36,457 nt of DNA, from positions 1-36,457 of the forward strand of contig DVHB01000075.1 of the NCBI GenBank assembly GCA_018712405.1, in the 5' to 3' direction. The stretch's first letter is position 1. Each line of letters starts with the position of its first letter. Of the stretch, positions 8,553-17,297 are shown in pieces. Below the pieces are notes generated by a model that did not search any database, was not told the origin of the DNA, and saw only the letters and a list, made by a program, of their open reading frames with translations. This DNA is from Candidatus Coproplasma stercoripullorum. GTDB lineage: Bacteria; Bacillota; Clostridia; Christensenellales; Borkfalkiaceae. The translations under genes and the position numbers were made by a program.

Positions 8553-9047
8553 ATGGTAAGAGTTTTCCCTTTGAACGACAGGTATGCCGATAAATTTGCA
8601 AAGATGTTCAGCGACTACTACGACGAGCTGGGCTGCGACGAGGACGGCGAGCACCTTGTGCGCGAATATATACTGCCCGACCTTTTGGCGGGGCTTTTGA
8701 AAGTTGACCTCATTGAGGACGACGGGGCTTTAAGCGGCTTTTGCATATACCAGACAGACGAGCCGGGGAACGAATGGAACTTTAAGGACGGCTGGGGGGA
8801 TATCCGCGAGATATATATCGTCATGCAGAGGCGGCGCAAGGGACTGGGGAAATTTTTGCTGTACACCGCAGAAATGAAGCTGAAAGAGGCGGGCGCAAAG
8901 AATATATACGCCCTGCCCGACGACGGGGCCGTCGACTTTTTTGCCGCGTGCGGCTACGAACTTTCGGACGAGGTGTGCCAGGAATTGGAGTGCAACGTGT
9001 TTATAAAGTCCGCCCAAAACGGCTGCAAAGACTGCCGAAATAAGTAA
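8553..9047 (+). CDS. GNAT family N-acetyltransferase
   Basis: 'IREIYIVMQRRRKGLGKFLLYTAEMKLKEAGAKNIYALPDDGAVDFFAACGYE'; RBS aaggag upstream. Confidence 0.85.
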   Translation: MVRVFPLNDRYADKFAKMFSDYYDELGCDEDGEHLVREYILPDLLAGLLKVDLIEDDGALSGFCIYQTDEPGNEWNFKDGWGDIREIYIVMQRRRKGLGKFLLYTAEMKLKEAGAKNIYALPDDGAVDFFAACGYELSDEVCQELECNVFIKSAQNGCKDCRNK

Positions 9048-9100
9048 TCGGGCCGCATATATGGCCAAACTAATGAGGTTAATGCTGTTATAACAATAAG

Positions 9101-9159
9101 CCGCCCGCGCGCCCTGCCTTCCGTTAATTGGAGACGGGCGCGCGGGCGGGTTTTATTTT
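9101..9159. terminator. Terminator-like long GC stem
   Basis: CCGCCCGCGCGCCC ... GGGCGCGCGGGCGG followed by TTTTATTTT. Confidence 0.75.
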
Positions 9160-9188
9160 ACACAACATTATATAGGCTCCACTTTTTA

Positions 9189-9322
9189 AGGACGAAGCCA
9201 ACATTTCTCCAAACAATGGACACCCATTGTTTGGGTTGGGTGAGATAAGTGAGCGCAAAGTAGAAGGCACGAACGGTGACCGAGCGCGGCGGCGTTTCAC
9301 CTTACGCCGCGCGAGACGCCGT
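9189..9322 (+). repeat. Dispersed intergenic element, family 2, copy A
   Basis: AGGACGAA..CATTTC..CCAAACAATGG ACAC CCATTGTTTGG..GGTGACCGAG-CGCGGCG..CGCCGCG-CGAGACGCC; same layout as 32838-32969. Confidence 0.75.
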
Positions 9323-9415
9323 CACAGGCAAAGAATTAGACCGTGACTGAAGGGTTTACTCTCTTTCACCGCATCACAAGGCGCACATTTATTTGGAATG
9401 CAAACCCTTCCTTTA

Positions 9416-9437
9416 CCTCCCCTTAACTAAGGGGAGG
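9416..9437. repeat. CCTCCCC...GGGGAGG hairpin
   Basis: CCTCCCCTTA AC TAAGGGGAGG; analogous hairpin at 33018-33036 downstream of copy B. Confidence 0.6.
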
Positions 9438-9462
9438 CTTGACCGCTGATTACCAGCAACTA

Positions 9463-10212
9463 TTACACTTTAATAGCCTTGACCCTGATTCGTACATAGT
9501 CGATATACCACTCCCCGTCCTTATACAGCATAGGACGAAGGTCGCGCTCGGCCTCGGCAATTATTTGTTCCCTCTCCCCTTCGGGCACGGCCGAGAACGG
9601 TTCCTTTAAAAAGGTGAATATCCAGTTTTTGAGGCCGTCCTCCCCCTGCTGACGCGTGGGTCGGGGAAAGAGCGTGCAATACACGGGCACGAGGCTGTGC
9701 CGCTCTAATACGGGCGCAAATTCGCCTATCGATTTAAAGTTAAATGTACGTTTATATTCCAGACCGTGCGCTTTGAAAATATCTTCGAGGGCGGAATGCA
9801 CCGCCTCGGCACAACCCTTGCCTCCGAATTCGCACACCAGCTCGCCGCCCGCGCGCAGGTTGCGCGCAAGGTTCTCCGCGAGCGCCTCGTGGTCGTCTAT
9901 CCAGTGGAAAACGGCGTTTGAAAATATGCCGTCGACGGGTTCTTCAAGTCTGAACTGCGTGGCGTCAGCGCAGATGAACGGGATATCGGGCGCGTTGTTT
10001 TTGTCGAGTTCTATCATCTGAGTCGAAGAATCTATGCCGCAGACATCGTAGCCCGCGCCCCTGAGCTCCTTGGTGAGCACGGCGCTGCCGCAACCCACGT
10101 CGGCCACGCGCGCGCCTTTTTGCAACGTGAATAAATTGAGCAGCTCCTCGCCGTACTTATACACAAACGAAAAGTTTTTGTGATAATCCCCCGTATTCCA
10201 TTCTATGTTCAT
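9463..10212 (-). CDS. Class I SAM-dependent methyltransferase
   Basis: 'GARVADVGCGSAVLTKELRGAGYDVCGIDSSTQMIE', 'FSNAVFHWIDDHEALAENLARNLRAGGELVCEFGG'. Confidence 0.85.
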   Translation of the reverse strand: MNIEWNTGDYHKNFSFVYKYGEELLNLFTLQKGARVADVGCGSAVLTKELRGAGYDVCGIDSSTQMIELDKNNAPDIPFICADATQFRLEEPVDGIFSNAVFHWIDDHEALAENLARNLRAGGELVCEFGGKGCAEAVHSALEDIFKAHGLEYKRTFNFKSIGEFAPVLERHSLVPVYCTLFPRPTRQQGEDGLKNWIFTFLKEPFSAVPEGEREQIIAEAERDLRPMLYKDGEWYIDYVRIRVKAIKV

Positions 10213-10312
10213 GATAACGCCCTGCCGCGCAATCAAGACGCGCGGCGCAATTTTTTAGTATTATACCACATATCCCCTCAATCTGCAAACAAAAAATTTC
10301 CCGCGCGTTATA

Positions 10313-10341
10313 TAGACAAAACGGATATTTTGTGGTATTAT
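10313..10341 (+). promoter_or_regulatory. Sigma-A-type promoter directly upstream of AraC gene
   Basis: TAGACA-17 nt-TATTAT, only 6 nt before ATG at 10348. Confidence 0.6.
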
Positions 10342-10347
10342 ACAGAT

Positions 10348-11034
10348 ATGAACGATATCATTTTTGCAGGTCGAGACGAAAGACAGGTACACGAACTGCA
10401 GGCAAAAAAGCGATACTGGCACTTCATCAAGTGCGGAGGGCGCGGAGAAGTTATAATAATTCCGCCGCTTACGGCGTTTGAACGCAGGCATGCGGGCGGA
10501 ATACATATATTCATGAGCGGCACGGCGCTGCCATTCAAGGCCCCGACTGCGATAGCCGAAGAGGCGGGCGGCGGGTTTGCGCACGTGTTTGCGCAGGCTG
10601 AGAGCTATTTTGCGCGCGGGGGCGAAAAGAGCGCCGCCGTTTTAAAGGCTCTTGGCGAACTTTTGGTGAGCTACATAGTGGCGCAGGCCGAGCGGCCCGC
10701 CCATTCGCCTGTGGTTGAGTCTGTGCGCGCCGACATAGAAGCCAACGTGAGCAACCCGAGCTACGCGCTGGACGCGTTTATGCGCACGCTGCCGCTGAAC
10801 TACGACTATGTGCGTAAACTTTTCAAGAGCGAGGTGGGAGCAACGCCGCACGAATATCTGATATCCGCGCGCATGCAGCTGGCGGCGCGGCTGATACTAT
10901 CCGGCATGAGCAACCAATACAGCCGATACAGCGTTACGCAGATGGCCGAGATGTGCGGCTTTGCCGAACCGCTCTACTTTTCGCGCGTGTTCAAAAAATA
11001 TTTCGGCACGCCGCCATCCGAATACGGGAAATAA
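10348..11034 (+). CDS. AraC family transcriptional regulator
   Basis: C-terminal HTH 'YVRKLFKSEVGATPHEYLISARMQLAARLILSG', 'VTQMAEMCGFAEPLYFSRVFKKYFGTPPSEYGK'. Confidence 0.9.
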   Translation: MNDIIFAGRDERQVHELQAKKRYWHFIKCGGRGEVIIIPPLTAFERRHAGGIHIFMSGTALPFKAPTAIAEEAGGGFAHVFAQAESYFARGGEKSAAVLKALGELLVSYIVAQAERPAHSPVVESVRADIEANVSNPSYALDAFMRTLPLNYDYVRKLFKSEVGATPHEYLISARMQLAARLILSGMSNQYSRYSVTQMAEMCGFAEPLYFSRVFKKYFGTPPSEYGK

Positions 11035-11052
11035 TATCATGATTTTAAACGT

Positions 11053-11088
11053 CCGCGGGCGCAAAATTGCGCCCGCGGCCGTTTTTTT
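11053..11088 (+). terminator. Intrinsic terminator of AraC gene
   Basis: CCGCGGGCGCAA AA TTGCGCCCGCGG then CCGTTTTTTT. Confidence 0.9.
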
Positions 11089-11097
11089 GGAAGATAT

Positions 11098-12237
11098 TTA
11101 TGATTTATGCAGTTGCATGAGTTCGGTATACGCCATTACAAACGGACCGGTGCCTTTGGCGTCGTTTTCGACGACGGGTTCTGAGATATAATACTCGAAC
11201 GTGCCGTCGCGGCGGCGGTTGTTTTCGGGGCCGAGGCCTGCAACCAGGCATATTCCGCCGAGATTGAGCTTGCCGTCCTCTTCGGTGAGGTATTCGCTGC
11301 AGATGCCGTTGAACACCTCCTCGCCCACCTTTGCAAAGCGGCCGTCTATTATACCGAGGCGGGCGCCCTTCATCATGGCGTAGGATATCATGGCGCTGCC
11401 CGAAGTCTCCAGATAGTTGCCCTCGCGGCCGCCCTGGTCGACAACCTGATAGAACATGTGCTTATCTTTATCGATATACTGCTCGAGCCCCTCTATCGTC
11501 TGCCTGAATATGGCTATCAGCTCTTGTTTTAGCTCCTCATGACCGACAAAGTAGCCTATGACGTCCACAAGGCCGACGGTGTACCAGCCCACGGAGCGCA
11601 GCCAGAAGCTCTTTGAAAGGCCCGTGGCTTTATCCGCCCAGAATGCCTGCCTGGACCAATCCCAGCCGTGATAGTAAAGGCGCTTATTTTTATCGTACAT
11701 ATTGTCGTATACGCTTTTGAACTGCGCGACGATATCACCGTAGTTTTTGCAGCCGCCCAATTCGGTCTCGTAGCGGGTGTAGAACACCTGCGCCATATAC
11801 AACCCGTCCAGCCACACCTGGTTGGGGTATATCTTCTTGTGCCAGAAGTTGCCCGTACCGGTGCGGGGCTGACCCTTTATCTGTTCGTATAAAAGATCTG
11901 CCGCCTTTTTATACTTCTCCTTGCCCGTCTCGCGGTACAGATCGAAGAGTATGCGCCCCTCATTAAGGTTGTCAAGGTTATATGTATCCAGCTCGTAGCC
12001 GCGGACGGAACCGTCCTCGAACACATAGTAATCGACGAATTTATCGATAAAACCGAGATATTTTTTGTTGCCCGTCTGAAGATATATGGAATAGAGCGAC
12101 GTCATCATGCAGCCGTCGATATAGTTCCAGGCGGGCTTTTTGCCGTGCCTGATGTTCTCTATGTTCCATATGGGCGCATCGGGCGTGGTATCTTCTATAA
12201 GGCGGTCGATATATCTGTCTATAACGGAATAGTCCAT
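11098..12237 (-). CDS. GH105-type unsaturated rhamnogalacturonyl hydrolase (YteR-like)
   Basis: 'YIDGCMMTSLYSIYLQTGNKKYLGFIDKFVDYYV', 'WLDGLYMAQVFYTRYE', 'HGWDWSRQAFWADKATGLSKSFWLRSVGWYTVGLVDVI'; no signal peptide. Confidence 0.9.
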   Translation of the reverse strand: MDYSVIDRYIDRLIEDTTPDAPIWNIENIRHGKKPAWNYIDGCMMTSLYSIYLQTGNKKYLGFIDKFVDYYVFEDGSVRGYELDTYNLDNLNEGRILFDLYRETGKEKYKKAADLLYEQIKGQPRTGTGNFWHKKIYPNQVWLDGLYMAQVFYTRYETELGGCKNYGDIVAQFKSVYDNMYDKNKRLYYHGWDWSRQAFWADKATGLSKSFWLRSVGWYTVGLVDVIGYFVGHEELKQELIAIFRQTIEGLEQYIDKDKHMFYQVVDQGGREGNYLETSGSAMISYAMMKGARLGIIDGRFAKVGEEVFNGICSEYLTEEDGKLNLGGICLVAGLGPENNRRRDGTFEYYISEPVVENDAKGTGPFVMAYTELMQLHKS

Positions 12238-12328
12238 TTCATTTCCCCTTTTTTATTTATCTGCGGCCGGATACGGGCCGCCTTATTTTATATGGTATTG
12301 CGCAACCGCAGTCAAGCGGCGGACAGGC

Positions 12329-13870
12329 TTACTCTATCACGAGCTCGCCGCAGTTCTTCTCTATGATATGGTCGCCCTCCACGCCCTCGAACGTGACGTT
12401 TTTGAGCACGACCTTTTCTACGTTGTCGATATACAGCCCCTCCTTGCAATACTCGCGCACGAACTCGAGCATGGCGGGCTTGAAAGGCTTGGCGTCCTTT
12501 TTGAAACCGAAGTGCACGTTTTCGAGCACGATCTCGCCGATGGGCTGTTCCACGAGGCCGTCGAAGTAGCCGCACATGCATTCGCAGTCCTCGCAGTCGA
12601 TATCCTTGAAACGAAAACTGCCGATATAGGGCGTGCCCTCGTCCACAGGGTGCGGTTTGCGCGACCAGACGTACTCCGTATGGCCGTCGGGATCGCAGAA
12701 ATAATACATGTTCACGACGAGCGGAGTTATCACGTTCTCCATCTTTATGTTTTCAAACACTACCCCGTCGATTATTGCGTCCTTACCCCTGCCGCGGCGG
12801 GTCTTTATTCTGAGTCCCCTGTCGGTGTGTTTAAAGAGGCACTGGCTGACGGTGAGATTGGTCACCCCGCCCGACATTTCACTGCCCAGAACTATGGCGC
12901 CGTGGCCGTCCTGGAAGAGGTTGTTGCGCAGCGTGTGGCGGTTAGCCGGCGTTTTGTACGTCTTGCCCATATAAACCTTGCCCGACTTTATGGCAACGCA
13001 GTCGTCGCCGACGGAGAAAGTACAGCCGACTATGTCCACCTTATCGCAGCTCTCGGGGTCGAGGCCGTCGGTGTTGGGGCCGGTGTAGGGATTCTGCACC
13101 TTTACGTCGAAGAAACCCAGATTTTTTGAGAAGAAGGGATGCAGGTTCCATGCGGCGGAATTTTTGCAGGTAACGCCGTGGAACACCACGTTTTCGCACT
13201 TGTTCAGGAACACCAGGCGGGGACGGGCTACCTTCCTGCCCTTGGGCGTCGCCCACCAGGTGGATTTGTCGGCGTTGCCGTTTATCGCGCCCTCGCCCAC
13301 TATCTTTATGTTCCTCTGCCTGTAAGCAGATACAAACGACTGGTGGCAGTCGAAGGGATCGCCCTCCCAGCTGGCCATTATCTCTTCCGATCCGTCGTCG
13401 TTATATATGCGCGCGGGAATATAAGGATAGTCCTCCTCCCTTGTGCTGCCTAAAAGCTGCGCGCCCTTTTTAAGCTCAAGCGTTATGTCGCTCTTCAAAA
13501 CTATGGGACGGACATAATAGCTGCCCTCGGGCAAGAGCACTCTGCCGCCCCTGGGGCAGCTGTCTATCGCCATCTGCACATAATAGGTATCGTCCGACTT
13601 GCCGTCGCCTTTGGCGCCGAGCGCCCGCACATCAACGACTCCCGTCTCGGAATCGGTTTTAAAACGGAAGGCAAATTCGTCGTTTGATACCGTCACGGCG
13701 TATTCGGTGTCGGGCTGAAGATTGAAGAGGGAAAATACGTTGGTATCGGCTTCCCCTGCCTTTACGCCGTTTAAAAAAATTATGTATTTTCCGTCGGGAT
13801 GACGGAAAGGATTGGAATTATCAAATTCAAAGCATGCACTCGTCGAAGACGAGAATAACTTTTTGAACAT
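12329..13870 (-). CDS. GH28 family polygalacturonase/exo-polygalacturonase
   Basis: GH28 motifs 'NTDGLDPESC', 'VGDDCVAIKSG', 'GHGAIVLGSEMSGG', 'RGLRIKTRRG'; N-terminal beta/FN3-like domain, no signal peptide. Confidence 0.92.
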   Translation of the reverse strand: MFKKLFSSSTSACFEFDNSNPFRHPDGKYIIFLNGVKAGEADTNVFSLFNLQPDTEYAVTVSNDEFAFRFKTDSETGVVDVRALGAKGDGKSDDTYYVQMAIDSCPRGGRVLLPEGSYYVRPIVLKSDITLELKKGAQLLGSTREEDYPYIPARIYNDDGSEEIMASWEGDPFDCHQSFVSAYRQRNIKIVGEGAINGNADKSTWWATPKGRKVARPRLVFLNKCENVVFHGVTCKNSAAWNLHPFFSKNLGFFDVKVQNPYTGPNTDGLDPESCDKVDIVGCTFSVGDDCVAIKSGKVYMGKTYKTPANRHTLRNNLFQDGHGAIVLGSEMSGGVTNLTVSQCLFKHTDRGLRIKTRRGRGKDAIIDGVVFENIKMENVITPLVVNMYYFCDPDGHTEYVWSRKPHPVDEGTPYIGSFRFKDIDCEDCECMCGYFDGLVEQPIGEIVLENVHFGFKKDAKPFKPAMLEFVREYCKEGLYIDNVEKVVLKNVTFEGVEGDHIIEKNCGELVIE

Positions 13871-13958
13871 AACTTACACTCCTGACATTCAGCCCCCGCA
13901 CGCGCATTTTGCAGGCAGAGGCCATCAAAAAATTTTAAAACGCCCTTTACAATTTATC

Positions 13959-13988
13959 GGGCCGCGCCTGCGCACGCAGGCGCGGCCC
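13959..13988. terminator. GC-rich perfect hairpin between GH28 gene and upstream membrane protein gene
   Basis: GGGCCGCGCCTGC GCAC GCAGGCGCGGCCC. Confidence 0.5.
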
Positions 13989-14042
13989 CGTTCCCATGCC
14001 GTAATAATTATTCAGACGGCCGCCGTTCAGGCAGCTGAGATT

Positions 14043-14762
14043 TTATACGCTCTCCGCCGCTTTTTTTTCACGCGATTTACGTACGGCGCGCTTTACCAAA
14101 AATACGATCAGATCTTTGATGCCGATAAGCGCCATATCTACCACAAGACAGGCAAGGCCAAACCCGAGCGGTTCTACGCCGCTGAATTCGACAACCTCAA
14201 AGAGAAGGCCGAACAGCAGTCCCAGGCAGGACATGACTACGAGGTAGTACGCGAGATTTGCAAAAAAAGTCCAAACCTTTTTGAACGGGAAAGGAAACAT
14301 CATAAAATAGTTGTATTCCTTTCTGTCCGACTCCATCATGCGGAATATCGGATTGACAAAGCAGTCGACTACCACTCCCGTCACAAGGCCGCATACAACA
14401 AACAGGTCGAGCGAGTTGGTTATATATGTTCCCAAACCCATCAGTACAAAGTAGCACACAAGCCCGAAGAACCAGAATTTGATCAGAAGAGCCTTCAGCC
14501 AGAACGGCAGCCAACGCGAAAATTTATCGCGTTTATATGGGTCAAACTCTGCACTTTTCTTTTTTTTGGTCTTTGCCGCGCCCTCTTCAGGCTTTTCGGC
14601 AGTGACTTCGGCAATATTTGTGCTGGGAAGAGGCGCGTCCTCGGGCGTTTCGCCCTTGAGCGCAGCCACCAGCTCGTCCATTTCCTTTGTTTTAAGATCG
14701 TAAAAATTTTCTATGGTAGTCTCTTTGGGAGGCTGCTTATATTTTTTATTTTTACTCGACAT
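14043..14762 (-). CDS. Uncharacterised multi-TM membrane protein with charged N-terminal tail
   Basis: 239 aa; several hydrophobic segments (WLPFWLKALLIKFWFFGLVCYFVLMGLGTYI ... LYYLVVMSCLGLLFGLLF). Confidence 0.75.
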   Translation of the reverse strand: MSSKNKKYKQPPKETTIENFYDLKTKEMDELVAALKGETPEDAPLPSTNIAEVTAEKPEEGAAKTKKKKSAEFDPYKRDKFSRWLPFWLKALLIKFWFFGLVCYFVLMGLGTYITNSLDLFVVCGLVTGVVVDCFVNPIFRMMESDRKEYNYFMMFPFPFKKVWTFFANLAYYLVVMSCLGLLFGLLFEVVEFSGVEPLGFGLACLVVDMALIGIKDLIVFLVKRAVRKSREKKAAESV

Positions 14763-14887
14763 CTGAACTTTAATGCGGAAATATTCCGCGCCGCTGAAAG
14801 CGGCCGCAGGCCGGATGCAAAACGGACCTGCAAAACCTCCATATTTTCTTTAAGTGACTGCAAAATTTATCTGCAGAATTGTTTTGA

Positions 14888-14916
14888 ATATCGCCCTGCC
14901 CGAGGCAGGGCGATAT
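14888..14916. terminator. Intergenic hairpin
   Basis: ATATCGCCCTGCC CGA GGCAGGGCGATAT. Confidence 0.45.
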
Positions 14917-14992
14917 GTCTCTTTCAAAAATAACCGACAAAAATTTGCCGGTTATTGTTTGATATTATATACCGCACAACCGTGCAGCCGAA

Positions 14993-15592
14993 TTATTCTT
15001 CCACATTTTCCAGATCGATGCCGCCCTTTATTTCGGTCGACTCTACAACCTTTCTCGTATTTATCTTCATGAGGCCCATCTTATAGAGCGGCATCGTGGC
15101 CATGAGAAGCGCCGTAATGCCGAGGAAAATAAGGTGGACTATGAGCACGTTGATCGTGGTGTCCCAATATGCGTGAACTTCGGTAGCCCCCTCTATGAGG
15201 CCCGTAAACTCGATATAGAACATAATATCCATAAACGCCATGAGCGCCATGGAGAGCACGCACAAAACGAGCGAAACAACCTTTACCTTTTTACGTTTAG
15301 GGAAGGAGTTCATGTAAAGCACGAGCGAGAGCACCGAGAACAGCGTGCAGACAAAGGTTGAAATACCCATCCAGTCGCCGCCCAGTCTGCTGTACACCGA
15401 CTGCGAAATGCTGCCGAGCGACAATATGTAGATAAGGCTGCTTACGATCAGGAAAAGGAAGGCTATATTGCTGGGGCGGCGCTTTAAGTTTACTATCTGT
15501 TTGCGGAACCACTCCTTGAGCCCTGCCTTGAAATTTGACCATGTGAACTTCTTTTTAGGTTCATCGATTACAATGTTTTCATTTTCAGACAT
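14993..15592 (-). CDS. Uncharacterised 4-TM-like membrane protein in ABC importer operon
   Basis: about 199 aa from ATG at 15592 (RBS GAGGTG); alternating hydrophobic segments. Confidence 0.75.
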   Translation of the reverse strand: MSENENIVIDEPKKKFTWSNFKAGLKEWFRKQIVNLKRRPSNIAFLFLIVSSLIYILSLGSISQSVYSRLGGDWMGISTFVCTLFSVLSLVLYMNSFPKRKKVKVVSLVLCVLSMALMAFMDIMFYIEFTGLIEGATEVHAYWDTTINVLIVHLIFLGITALLMATMPLYKMGLMKINTRKVVESTEIKGGIDLENVEE

Positions 15593-15600
15593 TTTGCACC

Positions 15601-16668
15601 TCACCTTATCGCCTTAGTAGTTTCAATATCGAAGAAGTGCATTCTGTCAGGCTCGAAACCTATAGAAATCTCATCTCCGAACTTATAGCTGCACCACTCG
15701 GCAAACTTGCAGACGACTATCTTTACGCCTCCCACTTTGCCGTGAACGAGGGTGTTCATGCCGAGGTTCTCGTTATTGTCGACTTTAAACTTAACAGAAC
15801 CGCCGCGCACAATATTTTCGGGGCGGACGCCGAGTATAACGGGCTTACCGTCGTAATCTTTGAGCCTTTCCGTCTGTTCTTCAGTGAGCGGATATTCAAA
15901 ATACTCGCACACGAACTTACCGCCCTCCACTTTTCCTTCGAACATATTCATGGGGGGAAGGCCGATGAAGGTTGCAACGAAGGTGTTAGCGGGATGTTCA
16001 TACAGTTCTATGGGCTTGCCTATCTGCTGGACGTGGCCCATCGACATACAGACTATTCTGTCGGCAAGGGTAAGCGCCTCGGTCTGATCGTGGGTAACAT
16101 AAATTATAGTGGCGTTGAGCTTTTTGTGAAGGAGCATCAGCTCCCTTCTCATGGAACCGCGGAGCTGAGCGTCGAGGTTGGACAGAGGTTCGTCAAACAG
16201 GAAAACCTTGGGATTGCGGACTATGGCGCGGCCCATGGCAACGCGCTGACGCTGACCGCCCGAGAGCTGCCTCGGCTTTTTATTCAGCTGAGCCTTTAAA
16301 TCGAGGATCTCAGCCGCCGCCATTACCTTGCGGTGGATCACCTCCCTCTTCTCCTTTCTGAGCGTAAGGGAAAAGGCCATGTTCTCGTAAATGGTCATGT
16401 GGCCGTAGAGAGCATAGTTCTGGAAAACCATCGCTATATCCCTGTCTTTGGGGGGAACGCGGGTACAGTCCTTGCCGTCTATGACAAGCTGACCCTTGGA
16501 GATATCTTCAAGTCCGGCCACCATGCGCAGCGTCGTCGACTTGCCGCAACCCGAGGGACCTACGAGCACTATGAACTCGCCGTCGTGTATGTCCATGTCG
16601 AAGTCATACACGGCCTGTACACCGCCATCGTATATTTTGTCGAGATGTCTTAAATTAACTTCAGGCAT
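15601..16668 (-). CDS. MsmX/UgpC-type carbohydrate ABC transporter ATP-binding protein
   Basis: Walker A 'GPSGCGKST', signature 'LSGGQRQRVAMGRA', Walker B 'VFLFDEPLSNLD', C-terminal TOBE-like domain; start at MPEVNLRHLDKIYDG with RBS GGGGAGG. Confidence 0.95.
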   Translation of the reverse strand: MPEVNLRHLDKIYDGGVQAVYDFDMDIHDGEFIVLVGPSGCGKSTTLRMVAGLEDISKGQLVIDGKDCTRVPPKDRDIAMVFQNYALYGHMTIYENMAFSLTLRKEKREVIHRKVMAAAEILDLKAQLNKKPRQLSGGQRQRVAMGRAIVRNPKVFLFDEPLSNLDAQLRGSMRRELMLLHKKLNATIIYVTHDQTEALTLADRIVCMSMGHVQQIGKPIELYEHPANTFVATFIGLPPMNMFEGKVEGGKFVCEYFEYPLTEEQTERLKDYDGKPVILGVRPENIVRGGSVKFKVDNNENLGMNTLVHGKVGGVKIVVCKFAEWCSYKFGDEISIGFEPDRMHFFDIETTKAIR

Positions 16669-17296
16669 TTTCAACCTCCCCGGCAGGCGTTGCTTTATTC
16701 GCGGCATCCTGTGCGTCAAGTTCCTTTAAAGCGGCGTCTATAGAGATATTTCCGTCTTCGAGGTGCTTTGTAAACACTTCGAGCTGTTTAGCGCGCACAT
16801 AGCCGACTATTGCCGAAACCACTAAGCATGCGGCGGAGAGTACGAGATATATTATGAGTATCGTGCTCACCGCTGCCTGGTCGAGCGAGGTGCCGAAATA
16901 CCAGGCGGTGATCTCGTAAGTGGATTCCGGATAGAGATACCCGCCGCCCATGGCGATATCGGTAGGATAGATGAATATACGGCCTATCTGTATGACCGCT
17001 ATTATCAAAAGAGGGATGCAGTACTTCTTATTATAGGCCTTAACGCCTTCGGACGACAGGAACGTTATAAGCAGAACCGCAAGATTGAGTACTATGCTGC
17101 CGCCGATAAGTATCGAATAATACGTACCGTTGAGCAAGCTATAAAAAAGCATGAAATACAGGCACTCGAAGACGAGGCTTAAAAGCGCGAGACCGGAAGC
17201 GAGCGTATTGCGCTTATAGCGATATACGTCTGTTTTTATGACATCATGACTGTCCATCTCCCGTTTAACTCCCAGAAGTCTGCCAATATCGAACAT
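16661..17296 (-). CDS. Uncharacterised multi-TM membrane protein in ABC importer operon
   Basis: about 211 aa from ATG at 17296 with RBS AGGAGGTGG; overlaps downstream ATPase start. Confidence 0.75.
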   Translation of the reverse strand: MFDIGRLLGVKREMDSHDVIKTDVYRYKRNTLASGLALLSLVFECLYFMLFYSLLNGTYYSILIGGSIVLNLAVLLITFLSSEGVKAYNKKYCIPLLIIAVIQIGRIFIYPTDIAMGGGYLYPESTYEITAWYFGTSLDQAAVSTILIIYLVLSAACLVVSAIVGYVRAKQLEVFTKHLEDGNISIDAALKELDAQDAANKATPAGEVENA

Positions 17297-17297
17297 A

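Noticed and set aside
9160-9460. Possible tRNA or CRISPR from repeated palindromes
   Set aside because: No cloverleaf and no regularly spaced repeat-spacer units; better explained as a dispersed hairpin element.
12368-13129. 253-aa plus-strand ORF
   Set aside because: Fully antisense to GH28 whose catalytic motifs are intact.
13812-14933. 373-aa plus-strand ORF
   Set aside because: Antisense to the membrane protein gene with RBS and TM segments; low-complexity basic composition, typical shadow ORF.
15637-16299. 220-aa plus-strand ORF
   Set aside because: Antisense to the ABC ATPase gene; shadow of conserved codons (a similar shadow ORF appears at 31531-32052 over the second ATPase).
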